A stretch of DNA of 64,000 bases from Paenibacillaceae bacterium (GTDB taxonomy: Bacteria; Bacillota; Bacilli; Paenibacillales; CANHGK01), in assembly GCA_947460235.1 (NCBI GenBank), contig CANHGK010000007.1:1-64000 (forward strand), given 5' to 3'. Each line of letters begins with the position of its first letter. Position 1 is the stretch's first letter. Below are positions 37,953 to 47,832 of this stretch, one piece after another. A program made the translations under genes and the position numbers. Under the pieces are notes generated by a model. It made no database searches and had not been told where the DNA came from. It saw only the letters and a list, made by a program, of their open reading frames with translations.

Positions 37953-40900
37953 ATGATTGCCAAATTGTTTTTGAAATCCCGTAAGTGGACATCAATCAGT
38001 CTTGTGATGATGTTGATTGTCCAAATCATGGCAGCATGGATTACATCAGTGGCAGCATTTGCAGTTACATCTTCAATTAGTATGGCGAGCTTTACGGAAC
38101 AACCAGGAGGTAAGGCTGCTTGGACAATTCCAGGTGATTTTAACAGCTGGGACAAGACAGCTGGGTTCAAATTGAAACATTTAGCAAATGGTGATTTTTA
38201 TGGTTATTCTGCTAATTTAACGGCTGGAACTTATGGATTCAAATTCGTGTTAAATGACGATTGGAATCAATCCATTGGTGATGGCGCAAACAATTTTAGT
38301 TTGACATTAGCGAACGATGGGATTGTAAATTTCTACATCAAGGGGAATTCAACGGGGGATGCACAAATCCGCGTTGAAGGAGCAACAGTGGCGGGGATTA
38401 CTTCTTATTCACCTACTAGAGATTCATCCAATTGGCCTCGCCTGGTCGGTAGTACAGCTGGTTTACTTGGTGTAACAGCTGATGGTGGTTGGTCACCGAG
38501 TACATCTGATTTATATTTCATAGATTATAATTTTGATAACACAGTATATATGCTTCAACGAGATTTATCTGTTGGATCATCAGACGCAAAGGTCGTTTTT
38601 GGCTCGAGTTGGAGTGATCCGAACTATGGGGTTGGAAGTGGTAATTTAACAGTTGACGTAACCGATGCTGCAGTACCGGTTGTGTTGAAAATTGATGCGT
38701 CTGCGCAGACACCGGAATTGTCACAAGTAACATCTCCTACACAAAATGTTGTTGGCGTTGATATGACTAGTTTTCCAGTACAACCGGGCGGGATTGCTAC
38801 ATGGACGATTCCAGGAGATTTTAACAGTTGGGATAAAACAGATGGATTCAAATTGAAACATTTATCAAATGGTGATTTTTATGGATATTCTGCTGATTTG
38901 AAAGCTGGAACTTATGGATTCAAGTTTGTTTTAAATGATGATTGGAATCAATCGATTGGTAATGGTTCAAATAACTTTAGTTTGACATTAGCGAATGATG
39001 GAATTGTGAATTTCTACATTAAGGGTAATACAACGGGTAATGCAGTAATCCGAGTTGAAGGAACGACGGTAGCAGGGATTACTTCGTATACACAAGCTCG
39101 AAATTTGTCAAATTGGCCTCGACTTGTTGGGGGAACTGCAGGATTACTAGGTGTAACAGCAGATGGTGGCTGGTCACCAAGTACGTCTGATTTGTATTTT
39201 GTCGATTATAATTTTGATGGTTCAGTATATTATTTACAGCGTAATTTGCCAGTGGGTTCCTCAGATGCAAAGGTTGTATTTGGTTCGAGTTGGAGTGACC
39301 CGAACTATGGGGTTGGAAGTGGAAATTTATCCGTTAACGTAACCGACGCCACAGAACCAGTTGTATTGAAAATTGATGCGTTCGCAGAAACAAAACAATT
39401 ATCACAACGTACAGTTGGTCAAATTGATCCTGTTGCAGATGTTATTGCCGAACAACCAGGCGGATTGGTTAAGTGGACAATACCAGGTGATTTTAACAGT
39501 TGGAATGAATCGACAGGTTTCAAAATGAAACATATCGCCAATGGTGATTATTATGAGTACTCAACCGTGTTAGACCCTGGTACGTATTCTTTTGCATTTG
39601 TCATGAATGGAAGTTGGGATAATAAGGTATCAAACAATGGATTAAATTATAGTATGACCGTATCTAAACAATCCAAAGTGAATTTTTATGTGCGTGGAAC
39701 GAAACCTGATAATACGGTCGTTCGGGTAACTGGTGCGACGGTTCCAGCGATTCCTGTTTATGTCCCATCGCGAGATGAATCAAATTTGCCAAGACTTGTT
39801 GGTTCAATTGCTAAACCACTGGGAGTTACAGCGAATGACGGCTGGTCGCCGAGCACTTCGGAATTGTATTTTGTAGATTACAACTTTGATGGTTCTGTGT
39901 ACCTTTTACAACGTGATGTACCGAAAGGTAATTATGATGCAAAAGTAACACTAGGCACAAATTGGGATGAAAATTACGGTGGCAACGGACCAGGAGATCC
40001 AAACTTAAGTTTAAATCTGATTGATCCGTCTAATCGACTATTGTTTACTTTTGATGCTTCACAACCGGAAGGTCAACGGAAATTAGAGGCTAAACTACTT
40101 ACGGACGGCTTTGATGGCGTGGTTTCTGCTGGTTCTGTTTATTACGATAGCCGCAACGAATTGTTTAAAACACCGTTTGGAGCGCTCAAACAAGCGCAAC
40201 AAGATTTAACATTACGAATCCAAGCGGATGAAAAAGATGTTCAACGTGCAAGGGTTGAATTGATGCATCCGGATCAGTCGACAACAACTTATGATATGCA
40301 TTTTGCATTCAGAAAAGCTAACAAAGATTACTTTGAAGTGACAATTCCAAAAGCTGAGTTTGATCAATATGGTATTTGGGGTTATAAGTTTGTATTAACA
40401 GATGGCCAGTCAAAAGTAGAGTATGGTGAAGATAACAAACGCGGAGGAAGCGGGAATGCAACCGCGGACGATGCGCTTACGTATGATTTGACGGTATATA
40501 AATCGGATTTCCAACCTCCGACTTGGTTGCAAAGTGCACGCATTTATCAAATTTTCCCGGATCGTTTCTTCGATGGTGACAAGTCCAATAACCGTGCAAA
40601 AGTTGTTGATGGATCACGCGGATATCGTAATGAAGGGGATATGAACAACTATCGCAAGAGCCAAAAAATAGAGTATTTTGATGGTGGAGTTGCAAATGAT
40701 CCTGTTCCAGATCAAGTGTGGGGAACTACTGCGGATTATCCAGAAAATCCACAACGTAGTTATCCAGAAAATAAGGCGTACTTTCCAGATGCGAAAAGTG
40801 ATGGAGAATGGTCTAATGAATTTTATGGTGGGGACTTACAAGGGATAACTCAAAAACTGAATTATATTAAATCTCTTGGATTTAATACAATCTACTTAAA

Positions 40901-43900
40901 TCCAGTCGAGTGGTCAGAATCGAACCATAAATATAATGCGACTGACTATAATCATGTGGATCCAATGTTTGCTCAACCAGTATACAATACACCTGGAGAA
41001 CCGAAATCTGGATTGAATTACGCAGCAACAAGGATTGCATCAGATAAGGTGTTTACAGACTTAGCCAAAGCAGCAGATGAAGTTGGCATTCGTTTGATCG
41101 CAGACGGGGTATTTAATCACATCGGTGATGATTCCATTTACTTTGACCGTTATGAAAAATATCCGGAAATCGGTGCGTATGAATATTGGGCAAAAGTGTT
41201 TGATCGGATGAAATCAGCTAGTTTAACCCAAACTGCTTCAGAACAGGCAATTAAAAACGAATTTAAAAATAAAGTGAATCCGACGACTGGTCAAAAGTAT
41301 ATAGATGAGGATTTCAAATATACTTCCATGTTTACGATCACTAATGATTATCGTTTCTGGGATCAAAAGAAATTGTTCTCGTCGTATAATTTTAATGGTT
41401 GGTATGGCAACGATTCATTGCCTGAATTTGATTCCAAATCCCAAGACCAGAATGAACTAGAAGATATTCCAGGGATGAATGAATGGAATAACAAAGTTTA
41501 TCGTGATCTTGTAATCGGTTATGACCTTAATGGTAAAACAGATCAACAAAAATTAAGTGCAGTACAAAATACAGCTTCACAACGTTGGTTGTGGATGGGG
41601 GCAAATGCTTGGCGTTTAGACGCGGCGCGTGATGTATCCTCAGGTACGTGGAAGCAGTTCCGAAAAGCGGTGAAATCTGTCGCTGGGTTGGATAACGTCA
41701 ATGGCAAAACCATTGAAGAACCAGCCTTGATTGCGGAGGATTGGGGAAATGCGAGTGATTTGTTGCTTGGAGATCAATTCGATACTGTCATGAACTATCG
41801 TTTTATTGGAGCCATTGAACCGTTTTTAACGGGAATTAATGATGCAACTGCTGCTGATACAGCGGAAAGTTTAGAGTCAATTCGAGAAGATTATCCGCCT
41901 TATGTATGGAAATCATTATTAAATTTACTTGATTCTCATGACACAACACGATTTATTACGCGAATGGATGATTATAAATTAAATCAAGAATCATTAAAAG
42001 TAGCACCTGAACCAAAAAATGACGCATATCAACGCGCAGCACTTGGAATTATTATGCAATACGCTTACCCTGGTGCACCAATGGTTTATTACGGTGATGA
42101 AGTTGGTCTTCCAGGAACAAAAGATCCGGATTCAAGACGCTTCTTCCCTTGGTCAAAAATTCAAGGTTCTAATAACTCCTATTCTGCAACAGGAGCAGGT
42201 TCTGAACTGTTTACTTTGTATAAAAAGCTTGGACAAGCACGTTCAGATCATAGTGTGTTTGCAGATGGCGATGTGAAAATTTTATATGCTGAAGGCGACG
42301 TAATTGTGATTGGACGTCGAAATGCGACCGAAAGCGCAATTGTTGCGCTAAATCGTGCCGATACTTCGAAAAAAGTTACTTTAAATCTAAAGGGTTATAT
42401 TGCTAATGGAATAACATTTAGTGACGCATTAGATAATGTATCAGATGTCTCTGCTACAAATGGAAGTATTGAATTGACCATTCCAGCTGTAAAAGGTGTC
42501 GTCTTAATCAGTAATGCTCAACTCAATGTTCCACAAATTCCGCAAAACGTTGTTGAGAATGTTGGACAAAATGGTGTGGATTTAACGTGGGATGTTGTAT
42601 CTTCAACGTCTTATGATGTATATCGCAGTGAGTGGCCAGGTGAAATCGGTTCTAAAATTGGTACCATTGCCGCTGGCGATAATGGAGCATATACGGATTC
42701 AGTAGTTTCAAAAGGTCAGCACTACTATTACCAAATCGTTGCACGAAAAGATTCTGGTGAAACATCTGCTCCATCAAGTCAATTGGATGTATATGTACCA
42801 TGGACCGTTAGTTCGGTTTCAGCACCAGATATAACGGGTGCTACTGTTGATCTAGATAATGGAACACAGACGGGAGCGATCAAGGTAACAATTGACGTTC
42901 CGGGGGTGACCAACGATTCGAATCTTGCAGACCTAAAAGCCAACGTGATTCTAGGAGATTTGGAAATACTTTTAAATGGTGAAATTATTCAAAGATCACC
43001 TCTGAAATATTTGGAAGATTCTTCTGGTAAAAAAGTGTATTATGCTACATTCCAGCCGCTTTCTGCAGATACATTCGATGTTCGCGCACGCGTTTCGACG
43101 GATTTTGGAAATCACTATACTACTTCCAGTTCCACGCAAATTACGATCGCAAAAACATCAAGTGATACGACTGCACCTGATGCTGTAACGCTTAGTGCAA
43201 TCAATGAGCAATCCAATCAGGCGCATTTGAATTGGAGTGCAGCAACTCAAGATGTGAAATTACTTGTGATTCAACGTAAAAAACAAAGTGAACAAAGTTA
43301 TGAAAATATTGCATTCTTACAATCAGATGCAATTCAGTATGCTGATGTAAATGTGCACAATGGCGTTACCTATGAATATCGTGTTGTTGCCTATGATCAA
43401 GCGATGAATGTTGCAAATTCGAATACGGTGTCCGTAACACCACAAATGGCGATCATTGATGTTACCTTGCATTTACACATGAATGATGATTTAGGTGATA
43501 CGGATAATGTCAACGTCTCAGGTACATTTAACAATTGGTCGACAACATCATCGATTTTGCAAGTTCCATCTGGTGCAACGACTCGAGAAACTTTAGAATA
43601 TAAATTCAAAATGTTCTCAGGTAAACAAATCCAGTACAAATACAACCGAGGTGACTGGAACACCGAAGCATTGACTTCAAATGTCGCTGAAGATATTAAT
43701 TCACATAAAAACTTTGCATTCTCCACAACTGGAGACAATATGCAAGTAACGATTATGGATCAAGGCGATCATAAAATGCTTGTTGATGATTATGTTCTTC
43801 GCTGGGTTGATTTACCAGTAATTGTGTATTTACCGAAAAAACAAGCAGTCTCAAGATTTAAAGATACAACGCAAGAAGTCACTTATGAAACGACTTCCGA

Positions 43901-45002
43901 TACGACTGATCTGAAATTAAAAGTTCCATTTGGAGTTGATGTGAAAGTAAACAATCAACTCGTAGGTTCATCTGAACATGATGGTGTCGGAAACCTTTGG
44001 ATTAAAAACATTAGTACTGCCGTTAAAACGACGACCTTGAACGTTGCGGTTGCTCCTAGTGCTGAAACTCTTGCACTTTCTTGGTTTCCAAAAGTTGGAG
44101 AAGATTTTACGAAGAATGTAGCGAAATCGACACAAAATTTCAAGGTTACGATCACGAATCCAAATTATACTGCAACAAAACTTGAATCGTTCAAATTATC
44201 AAATTCTATTATTGATAACAATGATGCAGGGATTAATGTGAGTTGGAATTCGGTTGCAGATCAAAGCATAACCGAATATCGTATTTATGTTGATGGTGTC
44301 GCAGTTGCAAAAGTTCCAGCGAACAAAACAAGTTATGAAATAACTGGTCTTTTACCAGACACTGTTTATAAAGTTACCATGGGAACTGGAAATGGGTCAG
44401 GTAAATTCTTGTTGTCAGATTCCAAAAACTTCCGTACCGCGGAGTTGCCAGTGGCTATACCGGTGCCAACATCGGTGCCAACACTAGTTCCGACTCAAGT
44501 GCCAGTATCAACACCAACGCCAATGGTTACAGCTACACCGGTTCCAACAGCATCACCAACTACGGCAGCATCAGCAACGCCAATACCAATCGTAGTTGTA
44601 CCAACACCAACAATTGTAGTACCAATTACGACACCGACCGTAATTTCTGGTTCAACACCATCAAGTACACAACCAACGGTGATTTTTAACCCAATTATCT
44701 TAACTCCAGTTAAGATTACAAATGCAACAGCAACAGCAACTATTCCTGAGTTTGATAAGACGGGTAGTTACAAGCAAACGCTTAAAATTGAAGCAAATTC
44801 GATTCAGGCAACTTTCTTGGTAGGTAATATTGATAAGCGATTGAAAGTGTCGTTCGTAGTACCAAAAAACCAACGTCGAGCAATCGAATCATTTAATTAC
44901 ACGATTTTCAAAAATAGCACCTTAAAAGTTTGGGTAAAATTAAAACAATCATACAAATATCCGATTGCCATTGATTTGGTATTTGGAATCGTTGAGAAAT
45001 AA
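37953..45002 (+). CDS. Secreted multidomain amylopullulanase (GH13) with N-terminal X25-like repeats, FN3, CBM20-like module, Pro/Thr linker and unique C-terminal domain
   Basis: Signal peptide; TIPGDFNSWDKT..FKLKHLANGDFYGYSA and VTADGGWSPSTSDLYF(V/I)DYNFD repeats x3; GH13 motifs ARIYQIFPDRFFDGD, GVFNHIGDDSIYFD, ANAWRLDAARDV, ALIAEDWGNAS, LLDSHDTTRF; VNVSGTFNNWSTTSSILQ starch-binding module; PVPTSVPTLVPTQVPVSTPTP linker. Confidence 0.93.
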   Translation: MIAKLFLKSRKWTSISLVMMLIVQIMAAWITSVAAFAVTSSISMASFTEQPGGKAAWTIPGDFNSWDKTAGFKLKHLANGDFYGYSANLTAGTYGFKFVLNDDWNQSIGDGANNFSLTLANDGIVNFYIKGNSTGDAQIRVEGATVAGITSYSPTRDSSNWPRLVGSTAGLLGVTADGGWSPSTSDLYFIDYNFDNTVYMLQRDLSVGSSDAKVVFGSSWSDPNYGVGSGNLTVDVTDAAVPVVLKIDASAQTPELSQVTSPTQNVVGVDMTSFPVQPGGIATWTIPGDFNSWDKTDGFKLKHLSNGDFYGYSADLKAGTYGFKFVLNDDWNQSIGNGSNNFSLTLANDGIVNFYIKGNTTGNAVIRVEGTTVAGITSYTQARNLSNWPRLVGGTAGLLGVTADGGWSPSTSDLYFVDYNFDGSVYYLQRNLPVGSSDAKVVFGSSWSDPNYGVGSGNLSVNVTDATEPVVLKIDAFAETKQLSQRTVGQIDPVADVIAEQPGGLVKWTIPGDFNSWNESTGFKMKHIANGDYYEYSTVLDPGTYSFAFVMNGSWDNKVSNNGLNYSMTVSKQSKVNFYVRGTKPDNTVVRVTGATVPAIPVYVPSRDESNLPRLVGSIAKPLGVTANDGWSPSTSELYFVDYNFDGSVYLLQRDVPKGNYDAKVTLGTNWDENYGGNGPGDPNLSLNLIDPSNRLLFTFDASQPEGQRKLEAKLLTDGFDGVVSAGSVYYDSRNELFKTPFGALKQAQQDLTLRIQADEKDVQRARVELMHPDQSTTTYDMHFAFRKANKDYFEVTIPKAEFDQYGIWGYKFVLTDGQSKVEYGEDNKRGGSGNATADDALTYDLTVYKSDFQPPTWLQSARIYQIFPDRFFDGDKSNNRAKVVDGSRGYRNEGDMNNYRKSQKIEYFDGGVANDPVPDQVWGTTADYPENPQRSYPENKAYFPDAKSDGEWSNEFYGGDLQGITQKLNYIKSLGFNTIYLNPVEWSESNHKYNATDYNHVDPMFAQPVYNTPGEPKSGLNYAATRIASDKVFTDLAKAADEVGIRLIADGVFNHIGDDSIYFDRYEKYPEIGAYEYWAKVFDRMKSASLTQTASEQAIKNEFKNKVNPTTGQKYIDEDFKYTSMFTITNDYRFWDQKKLFSSYNFNGWYGNDSLPEFDSKSQDQNELEDIPGMNEWNNKVYRDLVIGYDLNGKTDQQKLSAVQNTASQRWLWMGANAWRLDAARDVSSGTWKQFRKAVKSVAGLDNVNGKTIEEPALIAEDWGNASDLLLGDQFDTVMNYRFIGAIEPFLTGINDATAADTAESLESIREDYPPYVWKSLLNLLDSHDTTRFITRMDDYKLNQESLKVAPEPKNDAYQRAALGIIMQYAYPGAPMVYYGDEVGLPGTKDPDSRRFFPWSKIQGSNNSYSATGAGSELFTLYKKLGQARSDHSVFADGDVKILYAEGDVIVIGRRNATESAIVALNRADTSKKVTLNLKGYIANGITFSDALDNVSDVSATNGSIELTIPAVKGVVLISNAQLNVPQIPQNVVENVGQNGVDLTWDVVSSTSYDVYRSEWPGEIGSKIGTIAAGDNGAYTDSVVSKGQHYYYQIVARKDSGETSAPSSQLDVYVPWTVSSVSAPDITGATVDLDNGTQTGAIKVTIDVPGVTNDSNLADLKANVILGDLEILLNGEIIQRSPLKYLEDSSGKKVYYATFQPLSADTFDVRARVSTDFGNHYTTSSSTQITIAKTSSDTTAPDAVTLSAINEQSNQAHLNWSAATQDVKLLVIQRKKQSEQSYENIAFLQSDAIQYADVNVHNGVTYEYRVVAYDQAMNVANSNTVSVTPQMAIIDVTLHLHMNDDLGDTDNVNVSGTFNNWSTTSSILQVPSGATTRETLEYKFKMFSGKQIQYKYNRGDWNTEALTSNVAEDINSHKNFAFSTTGDNMQVTIMDQGDHKMLVDDYVLRWVDLPVIVYLPKKQAVSRFKDTTQEVTYETTSDTTDLKLKVPFGVDVKVNNQLVGSSEHDGVGNLWIKNISTAVKTTTLNVAVAPSAETLALSWFPKVGEDFTKNVAKSTQNFKVTITNPNYTATKLESFKLSNSIIDNNDAGINVSWNSVADQSITEYRIYVDGVAVAKVPANKTSYEITGLLPDTVYKVTMGTGNGSGKFLLSDSKNFRTAELPVAIPVPTSVPTLVPTQVPVSTPTPMVTATPVPTASPTTAASATPIPIVVVPTPTIVVPITTPTVISGSTPSSTQPTVIFNPIILTPVKITNATATATIPEFDKTGSYKQTLKIEANSIQATFLVGNIDKRLKVSFVVPKNQRRAIESFNYTIFKNSTLKVWVKLKQSYKYPIAIDLVFGIVEK
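38094..39400 (+). repeat. Two near-identical tandem X25-type coding repeats (about 681 nt period), with a more diverged third copy to about 40070
   Basis: gggttcaaattgaaacatttagcaaatggtgatttttatgg... at about 38163 recurs at about 38844 with few substitutions. Confidence 0.8.
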
Positions 45003-45020
45003 TTGAATCCTTATGGTGTT

Positions 45021-45049
45021 ACCTGCCCCAATTTTGGGGCAGGTTTTTT
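45021..45049 (+). terminator. Terminator after amylopullulanase gene
   Basis: acctgccccaattttggggcaggttttttc. Confidence 0.88.
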
Positions 45050-45061
45050 CTTGTAAATAAG

Positions 45062-45091
45062 TTGGAATTGAAGGCGTTATCAAGTATAGTA
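45062..45091 (+). promoter_or_regulatory. Candidate pulA promoter overlapped by a CcpA cre-like site
   Basis: TTGGAA-18-TATAGT; spacer contains TTGAAGGCGTTATCA (45068-45082), one mismatch to the cre consensus WTGNAANCGNWNNCW. Confidence 0.45.
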
Positions 45092-45131
45092 TGCTAAGGG
45101 AAATAGTTTATTTTTTTGGGAGGAATACATA

Positions 45132-47117
45132 ATGGCGGTTCAGCGTGACATGCGACAGTACATCGATTATGGGGATGTTAATGTAACCAATGGAATTTCT
45201 GTTTTTGATTGGTCATTTGATGACCATTTTGCATATGATGGTGATGATTTAGGTATTACGTATTCAGAGCAATCTACGAAATTTGCGCTTTGGGCACCAA
45301 CGGCTTCTGAAGCCAATGTTATTTTGTATGAGCGTTGGAATGGTCCGCGCGATCAGATTATCTCGATGGAGCGTACAGACCAAGGTGTTTGGCGTTATGA
45401 ATACGATGGTGATTTACGAGGGAAATTATACACGTTCAGTGTAAAAATAGGTAAGCAATGGAACGAAGCCGCAGATCCTTATGCGAAGGCCGTAGCGGTT
45501 AACGGTGATCGTGGAGTCATTCTTGATTTAAGTTCTACGAATCCTGAACGTTGGAATGACGAGAAACCACCACTTCATAAGGCAACTGATGCCATTATTT
45601 ATGAAGCTTCAATCCGTGATTTTACCGCACATCCATCAAGTGGTGTGGATCATCCTGGTACATTTGTGGGTGCTTGTCAAGCGGGCACAACAACACCAGG
45701 TGGCTTCACGTCGGGGATGGATTATTTGAAAGAGTTAGGCATTACGCATGTTCAATTTTTACCGATGTATGATTTTTGTGAACGGAGTGTAGATGAAACT
45801 CGTCCAGTTCAAGGTCAATATAACTGGGGTTATGATCCGAAAAACTATAATGTCCCAGAAGGTTCTTATTCAACCAATGCGTTTGATCCAATTTGTCGGA
45901 TTCGTGAAATGAAACAAATGATTCAGACACTTCACGATAATGGATTGCGTGTAATTATGGACGTTGTATATAACCATGTTTATGATATTTTTGAGATTAA
46001 TTTTAATAAATTGGTGCCAGGCTATTATTTCCGCTACCATCCTCATGATCGTTCGGTAAGCAATGGATCTGGTTGTGGTAACGATACGGCGAGCGAACGC
46101 AAAATGATGCGTAAATTCATGGTCGAATCTGTCGTATATTGGGTTAAAGAATATCATTTGGATGGATTCCGCTTTGATTTGATGGGTCTTCACGATATCG
46201 AGACAATGATAATGATTCGTCAAAAATTAGATGAAATTGATCCGAATTTAATTATTCTCGGCGAAGGCTGGAATTTGAATACGGCACTCATGTTCGATCA
46301 GCGAGCAGTTCAAATGAATGCGTTCCAGATGCCGCGGATCGCACATTTTAATGATCGGATTCGTGATGCGTTAAAAGGTAGCGTATTCTTTAATGGAGAT
46401 GCGGGATTCATCAACGGGAAACCGTATTTAGAACGTGAAATCGAGAAGGGGATTGCGGCATCGATCCATTTTGATCTTGAGCGTTATGGTTTTGCGAATG
46501 AACCGGTGCAGACGATTACGTATGTCGAGGCGCATGATAACAACACATTATGGGATAAGCTATCGATGACGAATGGTTATCATAGTGAGGAAGTTCGTCG
46601 TGCCATGCAACGGATGAGTATGGCGATTATTTTAACTTCACAAGGGATTCCATTCCTACATGCTGGGATGGAGTTTATGCGTACTAAGTATGGTGAGGAA
46701 AATAGTTATAAATCATCCATCGAAATCAATCAGATGGATTGGGAACGTCGTGGTTGGTTTGATTTTGACGTGCAATATGTTAGAGAACTAATTAAAATCC
46801 GCAAAGAGCATCCTGCATTCCGGATGCCAACGGCAAAAATGATTCGTCAACATTTACATTTTGAACCAGCACCGATGCGTGCAGTTGCCTTTACGCTTCG
46901 TGGTCATGCGAATAATGACCCAAGCCTAAATATCTACGTTGCACATAATGCCAATGGACATGAAGAGTCGCTTGAAATTCCGAATTTGGGTGAGTGGAAA
47001 TCATTGTTTGGGGATGTGCAGTGGATTCGTCATAAACATGCAGCGGCGGACGATGCGATGCAACACGCGAGAATTGCACCGCATACGACTGTTATTCTGA
47101 CTTGTGATGAAGAGTAA
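45132..47117 (+). CDS. pulA: Type I pullulanase (GH13_14), no signal peptide
   Basis: YNWGYDPKNYNVPEGSYSTN signature, VIMDVVYNHVYDI, DGFRFDLMGLHDIETM, IILGEGWNLNT, YVEAHDNNTLWDKL; N-terminal CBM48-like TKFALWAPTASEANVILY. Confidence 0.96.
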   Translation: MAVQRDMRQYIDYGDVNVTNGISVFDWSFDDHFAYDGDDLGITYSEQSTKFALWAPTASEANVILYERWNGPRDQIISMERTDQGVWRYEYDGDLRGKLYTFSVKIGKQWNEAADPYAKAVAVNGDRGVILDLSSTNPERWNDEKPPLHKATDAIIYEASIRDFTAHPSSGVDHPGTFVGACQAGTTTPGGFTSGMDYLKELGITHVQFLPMYDFCERSVDETRPVQGQYNWGYDPKNYNVPEGSYSTNAFDPICRIREMKQMIQTLHDNGLRVIMDVVYNHVYDIFEINFNKLVPGYYFRYHPHDRSVSNGSGCGNDTASERKMMRKFMVESVVYWVKEYHLDGFRFDLMGLHDIETMIMIRQKLDEIDPNLIILGEGWNLNTALMFDQRAVQMNAFQMPRIAHFNDRIRDALKGSVFFNGDAGFINGKPYLEREIEKGIAASIHFDLERYGFANEPVQTITYVEAHDNNTLWDKLSMTNGYHSEEVRRAMQRMSMAIILTSQGIPFLHAGMEFMRTKYGEENSYKSSIEINQMDWERRGWFDFDVQYVRELIKIRKEHPAFRMPTAKMIRQHLHFEPAPMRAVAFTLRGHANNDPSLNIYVAHNANGHEESLEIPNLGEWKSLFGDVQWIRHKHAAADDAMQHARIAPHTTVILTCDEE

Positions 47118-47832
47118 TTGATTCATGAAAAAATACTGCGCTTGGTGAAGTGTCATATCCTTTAGGAATTGGCGGAACCGGCCACTCGTTCATAATTCCG
47201 ATCATTGCACGCGAAAGTTGCGTCGCTGTGATCGGTTTTTGTTTTGCCAAAAATCCTTTGTAGATCCATGGAAATAGATTGCTAAACATTATTGCAAACC
47301 GCTCGCCCGATCTTTTTTCGGTTCGCTCGCCAATGAGTAGGGAAGGTCTGACGATATGTGCGATCGGTAATTCTGCAGTGATGATCGCTTGTTCCATCTC
47401 TGCTTTGCATTTTAAATAGAAAAATGGGGACGAAACCGATGCACCAATGGACGAAATTACAACGAAACGCTGAATGTCATTATGTTTCGCCAACGTTGCG
47501 ATTGCGATCGGAAAATCGACATCAACATGCCGAAAGGCAGCAGCACTTCCAGCAACCCGCATTGTCGTTCCCACGCAGACAAACACATCAGTAACGCCCA
47601 ACCAATCTATTTGTTGGAGTGCATTCGTCCAATCAGTACCAGTAGGTACGTCAAAAAGTACGTGGTTCGTAATTGTAGAAGCTGTTGGATGCCACCATGA
47701 ACTGGGTTGCGGGGTTCGAGTGACCGCGATGATTTGTTCGAAATTTGTTTGTTCTGATAGGTTGGTAACGACTTGGCGTCCAACTAGACCAGTTGCCCCG
47801 AAGACGATTGCTTTTTTACGCAGTAGTGTCAT
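47092..47832 (-). CDS. NAD(P)-dependent epimerase/SDR-like oxidoreductase (NAD(P)H-binding)
   Basis: KKAIVFGATGLVGRQVVTNL nucleotide-binding motif; FVVISSIGASVSSPFFYLKCKAEMEQAI; likely start at 47832. Confidence 0.85.
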   Translation of the reverse strand: MTLLRKKAIVFGATGLVGRQVVTNLSEQTNFEQIIAVTRTPQPSSWWHPTASTITNHVLFDVPTGTDWTNALQQIDWLGVTDVFVCVGTTMRVAGSAAAFRHVDVDFPIAIATLAKHNDIQRFVVISSIGASVSSPFFYLKCKAEMEQAIITAELPIAHIVRPSLLIGERTEKRSGERFAIMFSNLFPWIYKGFLAKQKPITATQLSRAMIGIMNEWPVPPIPKGYDTSPSAVFFHESITLHHKSE

